Shown one piece after another: positions 1 through 7,289 of a stretch of 12,665 nucleotides of DNA. Position numbers and translations under genes: made by a program. This DNA comes from Actinomycetes bacterium (GTDB lineage Bacteria; Actinomycetota; Actinomycetes; Actinomycetales; Cellulomonadaceae), in contig JAEWYD010000022.1 of NCBI GenBank assembly GCA_023462275.1, forward strand, positions 1-12,665. Reading direction: 5' to 3'. The notes under the pieces are model-generated. The model was not told the DNA's origin. It made no database searches and saw nothing but the letters and a program-made list of their open reading frames with translations. Every line of letters starts with the position of its first letter. Position 1 is the first letter of the stretch.

Positions 1-711
1 GACCTCCACCGTCTCCTCGCCGCCGACGAGGGAGGCGACCGTGCCGGCGGCGACGACGCGCCCGCCGTCGACGACGACCACCTGGTCGGCCAACGCCTCG
101 GCGTCGGCCATCTGGTGGGTCGTCAGCACGACCGACGTGCCGGCGTCTCGCAGGGCCCGGACGGTCGCCCAGACGGCGAGGCGGGCCTGGGGGTCCAGGC
201 CGGCGCTCGGCTCGTCGAGGAAAGCGACCTCGGGGCGGCCCACGATCGCGACCGCGAGCGCCAGCCGTTGCCGCTGCCCGCCCGAGAGCCGGCGGACGGG
301 CGTGCGCGCGAAGGCGTCGATCCCGAGCTCTGCCGCCAGCGCGACGACGTCCTGCGGGTGCGCGTACATCGCGGCGACGTGCCGCAGCACCTGGCCCGCG
401 GGGGCCGCTGCGGGGAGGCCGCCGTCCTGCAGCATGACCCCGACGCGAGGGCGCAACCGGGCACCGTCGCGCATCGGGTCGAGCCCGAGGACGCGGACGG
501 AGCCGCCGTCCGGGCGGCGCAGGCCCTCGCAGCACTCGACGGTCGTCGTCTTGCCCGCACCGTTCGGACCGAGGACGGCCGTGACGGCGCCGACGGCTGC
601 CGTCAGGTCGAGCCCGTCCACGACCGCGCGGCCGCGATAGCGCTTGACCAGGCCGGAGACGGCGACGGCGGGCTCGGCGGCGCTCGGGCCGGTGGCGGCG
701 GTGGGGGGCAT
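1..711 (-). CDS. ABC transporter ATP-binding protein (ABC-2 type), C-terminus outside window
   Basis: ATPase subunit of an ABC-2-type exporter, expected on the cytoplasmic face of a membrane permease. I translated this frame by hand: 237 codons are open from an ATG at 711 to the window edge, so the C-terminus is missing. Visible motifs are Walker A GPNGAGKT (residues 49-56 approximately), Q-loop Q95, signature LSGGQRQ (about 142-148), Walker B VAFLDEP (about 162-168) and H-loop H199 in TTHQMADAE. The DPQARLAVW and TTHQMADAEALAD stretches are typical of daunorubicin/CcmA-like ATPases. It diverges from sufR. In M. tuberculosis the equivalent position holds Rv1458c, next to a permease and a COX15/CtaA-like gene, so a permease probably lies just left of the window (inference). 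No good Shine-Dalgarno is visible, and a TAGACT box sits 7 nt before the ATG, so a leaderless transcript is possible. The substrate is unknown. Confidence 0.9.
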   Translation of the reverse strand, partial: MPPTAATGPSAAEPAVAVSGLVKRYRGRAVVDGLDLTAAVGAVTAVLGPNGAGKTTTVECCEGLRRPDGGSVRVLGLDPMRDGARLRPRVGVMLQDGGLPAAAPAGQVLRHVAAMYAHPQDVVALAAELGIDAFARTPVRRLSGGQRQRLALAVAIVGRPEVAFLDEPSAGLDPQARLAVWATVRALRDAGTSVVLTTHQMADAEALADQVVVVDGGRVVAAGTVASLVGGEETVEV

Positions 712-718
712 CGCCTGC

Positions 719-724
719 AGTCTA
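719..724 (-). promoter_or_regulatory. Candidate -10 box for the ABC ATPase gene
   Basis: TAGACT read on the minus strand fits the actinobacterial TANNNT pattern. It ends 7 nt before the ATG at 711, so transcription would begin at or very near the start codon. I see no convincing -35 hexamer 16-18 nt upstream, so this is a weak call. Confidence 0.3.
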
Positions 725-757
725 GGCCGCCGTGATCGACAGCAGGTGAGGGTGACC

Positions 758-775
758 TTCGTTGCGCGGAACGAA
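758..775. promoter_or_regulatory. Perfect inverted repeat TTCGTT-N6-AACGAA before sufR (dyad 1)
   Basis: Perfect 6-bp half-sites flank a 6-bp spacer in the AT-richer part of the sufR upstream region. Its centre (766.5) is 21 bp, or two helical turns, from the centre of the next dyad, so both would lie on the same DNA face. The half-site differs from that of dyad 2, so it may be a lower-affinity SufR site, a site for another dimeric regulator, or chance. It also lies between the divergent ABC ATPase gene and sufR. Confidence 0.45.
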
Positions 776-778
776 TTC

Positions 779-796
779 GGCAACGACACTGTTGCC
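779..796. promoter_or_regulatory. Probable SufR operator, GGCAAC-N6-GTTGCC (dyad 2)
   Basis: Perfect 6-bp inverted repeat with a 6-bp spacer. Its core is CAAC-N6-GTTG, which is the pattern known for SufR binding in cyanobacteria (Synechocystis). It lies 80 bp before the sufR start codon and overlaps a TTGCCT hexamer that could serve as the -35 element, so a bound SufR dimer would be expected to block the operon promoter. Autoregulation of the SUF operon by SufR is the family's known behaviour. Binding here is inference from the pattern and its position. Confidence 0.7.
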
Positions 797-822
797 TTAA
801 TCGACGGCCCTTCCGGGACAAT
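792..822 (+). promoter_or_regulatory. Candidate sufR/SUF operon promoter
   Basis: A possible -35 TTGCCT (792-797) and -10 GACAAT (817-822) are separated by 19 bp, which is longer than ideal. Transcription would begin near 829 and leave a leader of about 47 nt before the GTG at 876. An alternative pair is TTGCGC (762-767) with GACACT (785-790) at 17 bp spacing. Either choice places the promoter on or beside the inverted repeats. Neither is a strong match. Confidence 0.3.
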
Positions 823-875
823 CGGCTGAGGCCCCGAGTGCGCCACGAGGGCGCGTCCGTGCGAGGAGGTGAGAG

Positions 876-1619
876 GTGCCCGACGCCACGCCGGTCGCAC
901 ACGCCTCTGCGCCGCTCGCCCCCGCGGAGGAGCTCGACTGCTCGACGCGCCAGCGGATCCTGCGACTCGTCGTCGAGGACGGCCCCGTCTCCGTCGTCCA
1001 GCTCGCGGCGGACCTCGACCTGACGACGGCCGGCGTCCGCCGCCACGTCGCCGCGCTCGTGCAGGCGGGGGAGATCAGCGAGCACGGCGGACCCGTCCCC
1101 GGTCGCGCCGGCCGTGGTCGACCGGCCCGCCGCTACGTCGCCACCGCTCGTGGCCAGGCGGTGCTGAGCTCCGCCTACTCCGACCTCGCCGCGCAGGCGC
1201 TGGGCTTCGTGGCAGCGCTCGGCGGCGAGACGGCCGTCCGCGACTTCGCTGACCAGCGCGTCGCGGCGATGAGCCGGCAGCACGCCGACGCCGTCGCTGC
1301 CGCCGGGAACGACGCCGCGGCGCGCGTGAGCGCCCTCGCAGCGGCGTTGTCGAGCGACGGCTTCGCCGCCTCCGTCCGGCCCCTGCCGGGCGACCGGGCC
1401 GTCCAGCTGTGCCAGGGGCACTGCCCCGTCCAGGCCGTGGCCGCACGCTTCCCGCAGCTCTGCGAGGCAGAGGCCCGGCTCTTCTCCGAGGTGCTGGGCG
1501 TCCACGTCCAGCGCCTCTCGACGCTCGCCGCCGGCGGGCACGTGTGCACGACGCACATCCCTCTGACCCTGCCCGACCAGCGCACCGCACCTGCGGCGAC
1601 AGTGGAAGGAACACGATGA
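876..1619 (+). CDS. sufR: SufR, iron-sulfur cluster-sensing transcriptional repressor of the SUF operon
   Basis: A 247-residue DNA-binding regulator of the SufR family, expected to repress the SUF operon when it holds an Fe-S cluster. A winged helix-turn-helix spans about residues 24-70 (RQRILRLV...VSVVQLAADLDLTTAGVRRHVAAL), with a basic wing GRAGRGRPARRY at 76-87. Cysteines C179, C183, C196 and C224 in the C-terminal half are spaced C-x3-C-x12-C-x27-C, consistent with the cluster-ligand set of actinobacterial SufR; C22 is an extra cysteine before the HTH. The start is GTG, chosen because AGGAGGT (864-870) lies 5 nt upstream. Its stop overlaps the sufB ATG (ATGA), so the two are translationally coupled. 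A strong candidate operator lies upstream. Assignment is firm from motifs and context; the ligand role of each cysteine is inferred. Confidence 0.93.
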   Translation: MPDATPVAHASAPLAPAEELDCSTRQRILRLVVEDGPVSVVQLAADLDLTTAGVRRHVAALVQAGEISEHGGPVPGRAGRGRPARRYVATARGQAVLSSAYSDLAAQALGFVAALGGETAVRDFADQRVAAMSRQHADAVAAAGNDAAARVSALAAALSSDGFAASVRPLPGDRAVQLCQGHCPVQAVAARFPQLCEAEARLFSEVLGVHVQRLSTLAAGGHVCTTHIPLTLPDQRTAPAATVEGTR

Positions 1620-3067
1620 CCGCACCCACCGAGTCCGTCACCGGCGGCCCGCCCAGCCCGAGCTCCGACTCCGAGATCATCGCCTCGATCGGCAGCTACG
1701 GCTACGGCTGGCACGACTCCGACACGGCGGGCGCGACCGCCCGCCGGGGCCTCGACGAGGACGTCGTCCGCAGCATCTCGCAGCTCAAGGACGAACCGGA
1801 GTGGATGCTCAAGACGCGGCTCAAGTCGCTGCGCCTCTTCGAGAAGAAGCCGATGCCCAACTGGGGCGCTGACCTCTCCGGCATCGACTTCGACAACATC
1901 AAGTACTTCGTCCGCTCCACCGAGAAGCAGGCCTCCAGCTGGGAGGACCTGCCGGAGGACATCCGGCGGACGTACGACCGGCTGGGCATCCCCGAGGCGG
2001 AGAAGCAGCGCCTCGTCGCGGGTGTCGCCGCGCAGTACGAGTCCGAGGTCGTCTACCACCAGATCCGTGAGGACCTGGAGGAGCAGGGCGTCATCTTCGT
2101 CGACACCGACACCGGTCTGCGGGACTACCCCGAGATCTTCCAGCAGTACTTCGGGTCCGTCATCCCGCCGGGCGACAACAAGTTCGCCGCGCTGAACACG
2201 GCGGTGTGGTCGGGTGGCTCGTTCGTGTACGTGCCGCCGGGCGTCCACGTCGAGATCCCGCTGCAGGCCTACTTCCGCATCAACACGGAGAACATGGGCC
2301 AGTTCGAGCGGACGCTGATCATCGCCGACGAGGGCTCGTACGTGCACTACGTCGAGGGCTGCACGGCGCCGATCTACTCGAGCGACTCGCTGCACTCCGC
2401 CGTCGTCGAGATCATCGTGAAGAAGAACGCGCGCGTGCGGTACACGACGATCCAGAACTGGTCGAACAACGTGTACAACCTCGTCACCAAGCGGGCCACG
2501 GCGGCCGAGGGCGCGACCATGGAGTGGGTCGACGGCAACATCGGTTCCAAGGTCACGATGAAGTACCCGGCGATCTACCTGCTCGGCGAGCACGCGAAGG
2601 GCGAGACCCTGTCCATCGCCTTCGCCGGCGAGGGGCAGCACCAGGACGCCGGCGCGAAGATGGTCCACGCGGCGCCGCACACGTCGAGCTCGATCATCTC
2701 CAAGTCCGTGGCGCGGGGCGGCGGTCGCACGTCGTACCGCGGCCTCGTCCAGGTGCTCGAAGGTGCGGAGCACTCGGCGTCGAACGTCCTCTGCGACGCC
2801 CTGCTCGTCGACCAGATCTCGCGCTCGGACACGTACCCGTACGTCGACGTCCGCGAGGACGACGTGTCGATGGGTCACGAGGCGACGGTCTCGCGTGTGA
2901 GCGAGGACCAGCTCTTCTACCTCATGTCGCGGGGCATGCCCGAGACCGAGGCCATGGCGATGATCGTGCGCGGCTTCGTCGAGCCGATCGCGCGCGAGCT
3001 CCCGATGGAGTACGCCCTCGAGCTCAACCGGCTCATCGAGCTGCAGATGGAGGGGTCGGTCGGCTGA
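1616..3067 (+). CDS. sufB: SufB, Fe-S cluster assembly scaffold subunit
   Basis: The 483-residue scaffold subunit of the SufBC2D complex, which receives persulfide sulfur and assembles the nascent cluster in the cytoplasm. The start is the ATG at 1616, overlapping the sufR stop by 4 nt, with GAAGGA (1605-1610) 5 nt upstream; an in-frame ATG further upstream falls inside sufR and is rejected. Conserved SufB landmarks are EGCTAPIY with C249 (equivalent to E. coli C254), TTIQNWSNNVYNLVTKR (about 277-293), NVLCDALL with C393 (equivalent to E. coli C405), and HEATVSRVSEDQLFYLMSRG (421-440). The C-terminus fits the SufB/SufD beta-helix and helical core. Many mycobacterial SufB genes carry an intein; the two landmark motifs are continuous here and the length is normal, so none is present. 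Confidence 0.97.
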   Translation: MTAPTESVTGGPPSPSSDSEIIASIGSYGYGWHDSDTAGATARRGLDEDVVRSISQLKDEPEWMLKTRLKSLRLFEKKPMPNWGADLSGIDFDNIKYFVRSTEKQASSWEDLPEDIRRTYDRLGIPEAEKQRLVAGVAAQYESEVVYHQIREDLEEQGVIFVDTDTGLRDYPEIFQQYFGSVIPPGDNKFAALNTAVWSGGSFVYVPPGVHVEIPLQAYFRINTENMGQFERTLIIADEGSYVHYVEGCTAPIYSSDSLHSAVVEIIVKKNARVRYTTIQNWSNNVYNLVTKRATAAEGATMEWVDGNIGSKVTMKYPAIYLLGEHAKGETLSIAFAGEGQHQDAGAKMVHAAPHTSSSIISKSVARGGGRTSYRGLVQVLEGAEHSASNVLCDALLVDQISRSDTYPYVDVREDDVSMGHEATVSRVSEDQLFYLMSRGMPETEAMAMIVRGFVEPIARELPMEYALELNRLIELQMEGSVG

Positions 3068-4344
3068 TGACTGCACCCGCCCCCACCCCCGCAGCACCGA
3101 CCGGAGAGGCCCCGCGCACCGAGATGACCACTGACCTGTCCACGGACCACAGCCGCGCCGTCGCGGACGGCGCGCACACCCACGGCGTGGGCGGCGTGCC
3201 GGAGACGTCGCGCGCGGCGCGTCCGACGTCGTTCGACCCCGCCGACTTCGTCGTGCCCACCGGGCGCGAGGAGGAGTGGCGGTTCTCGCCGGTCGCCCGG
3301 CTCGCGCCGCTGTTCGACGCCGCCGGGACGGGGCTCGCCGGCACGCACACCCGGGTCACCGTCGTCGACCCGCCGGAGGTGACCGTCGAGATCGTGGGTC
3401 GCGACGACGTCCGGCTCGGCCGCGCCGGACGCCCGGGCGACCGTGCCGCCGCCGCGGCCTGGGCCTCCTTCGCCGAGGCTACCGTCGTGACGATCCCCCG
3501 GGAGGCGGTCGCCTCGGCGCCCGTGTCCATCCGGGTCGAGGGCACGCCCGGCGACGACGCCCCCGACGCGGTGCACGTGCTCGTGCACGCCCAGGAGCTG
3601 TCGCAGGCGGTCGTGGTCGTCGACCACGTCGGCCAGGCGCTCGTGAGCGAGACGGTCGAGGTCCTCGTCGAGGACGGCGCGCACCTGACGCTGGTGAGCA
3701 TCCAGGACTGGGCGCCGGGCACGGTGCACGCGTCCTCGCACCGGGCCCGCCTCGGCCGCGACGCCACGCTGAAGCACATCGTCGTGAACCTCGGCGGCGA
3801 CGTCGTCCGCGTGACGCCCGACGTCGAGTTCACCGGCGAGGGCGGCGACGTCGAGGCCCTCGGCCTCTACTTCGCCGACGCCGACCAGCACCTCGAGCAC
3901 CGGCTCTTCATCGACCACGCCGTGCCGGCCTGCCGGTCGCGGGTGGCGTACAAGGGCGCCCTGCAGGGTGCCGGCGCCCACACCGTCTGGGTCGGCGACG
4001 TCCTCATCCGCGCGGCGGCCGAGGGCACCGACACCTACGAGCTCAACCGCAACCTCGTGCTGACCGACGGCGCGCGCGCCGACTCGGTCCCGAACCTCGA
4101 GATCGAGACGGGCGTCATCGAGGGTGCGGGCCACGCCTCGGCGACGGGCCGCTTCGACGACGAGCAGCTGTTCTACCTGCGGGCTCGCGGCATCCCCGAG
4201 GTGGACGCGCGCCGGCTCGTCGTCCGTGGCTTCTTCGCCGAGCTCGTCCAGCAGATCGGCGTGCCGGAGGTCGAGGAGCGGCTCATCGCCGCCATCGAGG
4301 CGGAGCTCGAGCGCAGCATGGCGGCGGAGGTGCCGACGGCATGA
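3067..4344 (+). CDS. sufD: SufD, Fe-S cluster assembly scaffold subunit
   Basis: A 425-residue partner of SufB in the SufBC2D complex. The core matches SufD: PTGREEEWRFSPVARL near 65-80, QDWAPGTVHASSHRA, then VPNLEIETGVIEGAGHASATGRFDDEQLFYLRARGIPE. H356 in that last stretch corresponds to E. coli H360, the residue thought to work with the SufB cysteine at the SufB-SufD interface; the neighbouring E. coli cysteine is replaced by Ala here. The ATG at 3067 shares one base with the sufB stop (TGATG), and GGAGGGG (3049-3055) lies 11 nt upstream. The first 50 or so residues are low-complexity (Ala, Pro, Thr) and not conserved. An in-frame ATG at 3124 would give a shorter protein but has no well-placed ribosome site. 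The stop overlaps the next ATG by 4 nt. Confidence 0.95.
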   Translation: MTAPAPTPAAPTGEAPRTEMTTDLSTDHSRAVADGAHTHGVGGVPETSRAARPTSFDPADFVVPTGREEEWRFSPVARLAPLFDAAGTGLAGTHTRVTVVDPPEVTVEIVGRDDVRLGRAGRPGDRAAAAAWASFAEATVVTIPREAVASAPVSIRVEGTPGDDAPDAVHVLVHAQELSQAVVVVDHVGQALVSETVEVLVEDGAHLTLVSIQDWAPGTVHASSHRARLGRDATLKHIVVNLGGDVVRVTPDVEFTGEGGDVEALGLYFADADQHLEHRLFIDHAVPACRSRVAYKGALQGAGAHTVWVGDVLIRAAAEGTDTYELNRNLVLTDGARADSVPNLEIETGVIEGAGHASATGRFDDEQLFYLRARGIPEVDARRLVVRGFFAELVQQIGVPEVEERLIAAIEAELERSMAAEVPTA

Positions 4345-4679
4345 GCGCGCAGCTCGCCTGCATGATGGCCGACGTCGAGCCGGGCTCCGCGCTGCGCGTG
4401 GAGCTCGAGGGCCCGGCCGGCGTGGTGGAGGTCGCCGTCGTCCGCGACTCCGACGGCGACTACCACGCGATCTCCGACATCTGCTCGCACGGCCAGGTCT
4501 CCCTGTCCGACGGCGAGGTGGACGGCTGCACCATCGAGTGCTGGCTGCACGGCTCCACCTTCGACCTGCGGACCGGCGCCCCCCTGTCCCTCCCGGCCAC
4601 GCAGCCGGTTCCCGTGTACCCCGTGACCCTCGACGGCGACCGCGTGCTCGTCGACGTCGACGTGACCCTGAACTCCTGA
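4341..4679 (+). CDS. Rieske-type [2Fe-2S] ferredoxin within the SUF operon
   Basis: A 112-residue protein with one Rieske domain, of the kind annotated as a non-heme iron oxygenase ferredoxin subunit. The cluster motif is C48-S-H50 followed by C67-W-L-H70 (C-x-H-x16-C-x2-H), binding a [2Fe-2S] cluster through two Cys and two His. No signal peptide or membrane segment is visible, so it is probably cytoplasmic. It lies between sufD and sufC; the ATG overlaps the sufD stop (ATGA), GGAGGT (4326-4331) lies 9 nt upstream, and its own stop overlaps the sufC ribosome site. No oxygenase subunit is nearby, so a role in cluster assembly, as an electron donor or a dedicated client, is more likely than a role in aromatic ring hydroxylation. 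That function is inference; the fold is secure. Confidence 0.92.
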   Translation: MSAQLACMMADVEPGSALRVELEGPAGVVEVAVVRDSDGDYHAISDICSHGQVSLSDGEVDGCTIECWLHGSTFDLRTGAPLSLPATQPVPVYPVTLDGDRVLVDVDVTLNS

Positions 4680-4688
4680 AGGAGAGAG

Positions 4689-5444
4689 ATGGCAACGCTC
4701 GAGATCCGCGACCTGCACGTCAGCGTCGAGACCAAGGAGGGCGACAAGCCCATCCTGCGCGGCGTCGACCTGACGGTGCGCAGCGGTGAGACGCACGCGA
4801 TCATGGGCCCGAACGGGTCCGGCAAGTCCACCCTGGCGTACTCCCTCGCGGGGCACCCGAAGTACCAGATCACCGGCGGCACCGTCACGCTCGACGGCGA
4901 GGACGTCCTCGCGATGTCGGTCGACGAGCGCGCCCGGGCGGGCATGTTCCTCGCCATGCAGTACCCGGTCGAGGTGCCCGGCGTCTCGGTGTCGAACTTC
5001 CTGCGCACGGCGAAGACCGCGATCAGCGGCCAGGCGCCGGCCCTGCGGCACTGGGTCAAGGACGTCCGCACCGCGATGGACAACCTGCGCATGGACCCGG
5101 CTTTCGCCGAGCGCAGCGTCAACGAGGGCTTCAGCGGCGGCGAGAAGAAGCGCCACGAGATCCTCCAGATGGAGCTGCTCCAGCCGCGCATCGCGATCCT
5201 CGACGAGACCGACTCCGGCCTCGACGTCGACGCCCTGCGCATCGTGTCCGAGGGCGTCAACCGCGTCCGCGCGACCGGGGACGTCGGCGTGCTCCTCATC
5301 ACGCACTACACGCGGATCCTGCGCTACATCCAGCCGGACTTCGTGCACGTGTTCGTCGACGGCCGGATCGCCGAGGAGGGCGGCCCCGAGCTCGCCGAGC
5401 GCCTCGAGGACGAGGGCTACGACCGGTTCCTCGCCGGCGTCTGA
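4689..5444 (+). CDS. sufC: SufC, ABC-type ATPase of Fe-S cluster assembly
   Basis: A 251-residue soluble ABC ATPase that binds SufB and SufD and drives conformational change of the scaffold; it is not a transporter subunit. Motifs are Walker A GPNGSGKST (40-48), Q-loop at MQYP (Q91), signature FSGGEKKR (148-155), Walker B with AILDETDSGLD (169-179) and H-loop H206 in LLITHYTRIL. The FSGGEKKRHEILQM and DSGLDVDALRIVSEGVN stretches are diagnostic of SufC rather than of importers. E. coli-type SufC proteins usually read LDEIDSGLD; here the residue after the Walker B Glu is Thr. The ATG at 4689 is preceded by AAGGAGAG (4679-4686), which overlaps the upstream stop; the gap to the preceding gene is 9 nt. 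Confidence 0.97.
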   Translation: MATLEIRDLHVSVETKEGDKPILRGVDLTVRSGETHAIMGPNGSGKSTLAYSLAGHPKYQITGGTVTLDGEDVLAMSVDERARAGMFLAMQYPVEVPGVSVSNFLRTAKTAISGQAPALRHWVKDVRTAMDNLRMDPAFAERSVNEGFSGGEKKRHEILQMELLQPRIAILDETDSGLDVDALRIVSEGVNRVRATGDVGVLLITHYTRILRYIQPDFVHVFVDGRIAEEGGPELAERLEDEGYDRFLAGV

Positions 5445-5472
5445 CCGCAGCACCCCAGATCGGGAGACGACC

Positions 5473-6819
5473 ATGACCACCACACTCGACCCGCTGGCGG
5501 CGGGCCCCCGCGGGGGCGCCGCCGACGGGGGCGGGGCCCCGCTGACGGGGGCCGAGCTGGCCGCCGTCCGGGCGGACTTCCCGCTCCTGCGGCGCACCGG
5601 CCGCGGGGGCCTGCCGCTGGTGTACCTCGACTCCGCGGCGACCGCGCAGAAGCCCGAGGTGGTCATCGACGCCGAGCTCGACTTCTACGCCGAGCGCAAC
5701 GCCGCCGTGCACCGCGGCGCGCACATGCTCGCGGAGGAGGCGACCGACGCGTTCGAGTCGGCCCGCGCGGACGTCGCAGCGCTCGTCGGGGTCGACGCCG
5801 GTGAGATCGTCTGGACCGGCAACGCGACAGCGGGGATCAACCTGGTCGCCTACGCGATGTCGAACGCGTCGGCGGGGCGGGGCGGGGGCGCCGCACGGCG
5901 CTTCGCCCTCGCCCCGGGCGACGAGATCGTGGTCACGGAGGCCGAGCACCACGCGAACCTCGTGCCGTGGCAGGAGCTGGCCGCACGCACGGGTGCCACT
6001 CTCCGGTGGCTGTCCGTGGACGACGACGGTCGCGTGCGGACCGACGAGCTCGCGACGGTCGTGGGGGAGCGCACGCGCGTGCTGGCGTTCGGCCACGCGT
6101 CGAACGTCACCGGCGCCGTGGCGGACGTGCCGGCGTTCGTGGCGCGGGCGCGTGAGGTCGGCGCGCTCACCGTCCTCGACGCCGCCCAGAGCGTGCCGCA
6201 CATGGCGGTCGACCTGCGCTCGCTCGGCGTGGACTTCGCCGTCTTCTCGGGGCACAAGATGTACGGCCCGACGGGCGTCGGTGCGCTGTTCGGCCGCCGG
6301 GAGCTCCTCGAGGCGATGCCGCCGTTCCTCACCGGGGGCTCGATGGTCGAGGTCGTCACCATGGAGACGACGACGTACGCGCCGCCGCCGCAGCGCTTCG
6401 AGGCCGGCTCCCAGATGGTGGCCCAGGCCGTGGGGATGGGCGCGGCTGCCCGGTACCTCCGCGAGCTGGGCATGGACGCCGTGGCGGCGCACGAGCGGGA
6501 GATCGCCCGGCTGCTGCTCGACGCCGTGGCCGCGGCGCCCGGCGTGCGCCTCGTCGGCCCCGCGGACCTCGACGACCGCCTGGCACTCGTCTCCTTCGCC
6601 GTCGACGGCGTGCACGCCCACGACGTCGGACAGGTGCTCGACGACGCCGGGATCGCCGTGCGGGTCGGGCACCACTGCGCCCAGCCGCTGCACCGCCGGT
6701 TCGGCGTGGCCGCGACCGCCCGGGCGTCGGCCGGCGTGTACACGACCGCCGAGGAGGTGGCCGCCTTCGCGACCGCGCTCACGACGGTCCGGCCCTTCTT
6801 CGGACTGGGGGACGCATGA
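5473..6819 (+). CDS. sufS: SufS, cysteine desulfurase (PLP-dependent)
   Basis: A 448-residue group II cysteine desulfurase that converts cysteine to alanine and holds the sulfur as a persulfide for transfer to SufU. Landmarks are YLDSAATAQKP (51-61), HRGAH (80-84), EAEHHANLVPW with H159 or H160 contacting PLP, DAAQSVPH with D236, the PLP lysine K262 in SGHKMYGPTG, and the catalytic cysteine C402 in VGHHCAQPLHRRFG. The N-terminal 25 residues are Gly/Ala-rich and a short Gly/Ala-rich insert (about 130-143) precedes the APGDEIVVTE strand. The ATG at 5473 follows GGGAGA (5462-5467) at 5 nt. The gap after sufC is 28 nt, the widest in the operon, with no obvious promoter. The stop overlaps sufU by 4 nt. 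Confidence 0.97.
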   Translation: MTTTLDPLAAGPRGGAADGGGAPLTGAELAAVRADFPLLRRTGRGGLPLVYLDSAATAQKPEVVIDAELDFYAERNAAVHRGAHMLAEEATDAFESARADVAALVGVDAGEIVWTGNATAGINLVAYAMSNASAGRGGGAARRFALAPGDEIVVTEAEHHANLVPWQELAARTGATLRWLSVDDDGRVRTDELATVVGERTRVLAFGHASNVTGAVADVPAFVARAREVGALTVLDAAQSVPHMAVDLRSLGVDFAVFSGHKMYGPTGVGALFGRRELLEAMPPFLTGGSMVEVVTMETTTYAPPPQRFEAGSQMVAQAVGMGAAARYLRELGMDAVAAHEREIARLLLDAVAAAPGVRLVGPADLDDRLALVSFAVDGVHAHDVGQVLDDAGIAVRVGHHCAQPLHRRFGVAATARASAGVYTTAEEVAAFATALTTVRPFFGLGDA

Positions 6820-7289
6820 GCGGCGCGATGGAGCAGCTCTACCAGCAGCTCATCATCGACCATGCCAAGGACCCGCACGGCAAGGGCCTGGGCGAGGGTT
6901 ACGACGGCGAGTCGTTCCAGGTCAACCCGACCTGCGGCGACGAGGTGCGCCTGAGGGTGCACCTGCGCCCGGGCGAGACCGCCCCGGTGCTGGACCACGT
7001 GAGCTGGGACGGCCAGGGCTGCTCCATCTCGCAGGCCTCGATCTCGGTGCTCGCCGAGCTCGTCGAGGGCCGCACGGTCGCCGAGGCCGACGGCCTGGGC
7101 GAGGACTTCCGCGCGCTCATGCACGCGCGCGGTGAGGGACTGGACGACGCCGCGGAGGACCGGCTCGGGGACGCGACCGCGTTCACCGGCGTCGGGCGGT
7201 ACCCGGCACGGATCAAGTGCGCGCTGCTGGGCTGGATGGCGCTGCGGGACGCGCTCGTCCAGGCGAGCGCCGGCAAGGAGGACGCATGA
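6816..7289 (+). CDS. sufU: SufU, zinc-dependent sulfurtransferase partner of SufS
   Basis: A 157-residue IscU-like protein of the SufU class, which accepts sulfur from SufS through a zinc-bound cysteine. The metal-site residues are C40 and D42 in NPTCGDE, C69 in GQGCSISQAS, and C135 in RIKCALLGW, matching the C/D/C/C set known from B. subtilis SufU. The insert between the second and third cysteines that separates SufU from IscU is present (about 90-125). The ATG at 6816 overlaps the sufS stop (ATGA), with only a G-run upstream as a ribosome site, so translation is probably coupled to sufS; a second ATG at 6828 is also possible. There is no sufE in the window, in line with use of SufU in its place. 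Confidence 0.95.
   Translation: MSGAMEQLYQQLIIDHAKDPHGKGLGEGYDGESFQVNPTCGDEVRLRVHLRPGETAPVLDHVSWDGQGCSISQASISVLAELVEGRTVAEADGLGEDFRALMHARGEGLDDAAEDRLGDATAFTGVGRYPARIKCALLGWMALRDALVQASAGKEDA

Noticed and set aside
123..560. Minus-strand frame of 145 codons at the left edge
   Set aside because: It is a shifted reading of the ABC ATPase gene, whose true frame (711 down to 1) shows all ABC motifs in order.
1616..3067. Possible intein in SufB, as found in many mycobacteria
   Set aside because: The protein is of normal length (483 aa) and the EGCTAPIY and NVLCDALL regions are continuous, with no splicing motifs.
1175..3097. Very long minus-strand open frame (640 codons) opposite sufR and sufB
   Set aside because: It lies antisense to well-recognised SufR and SufB. 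Its translation is rich in Arg, Val, Asp and His with no family motifs, typical of a frame kept open by high GC.
2917..5666. Long minus-strand open frames (592 and 497 codons) opposite sufD, the Rieske gene and sufC
   Set aside because: Low-complexity Arg/Gly-rich translations antisense to confirmed genes; no ribosome site or motif.
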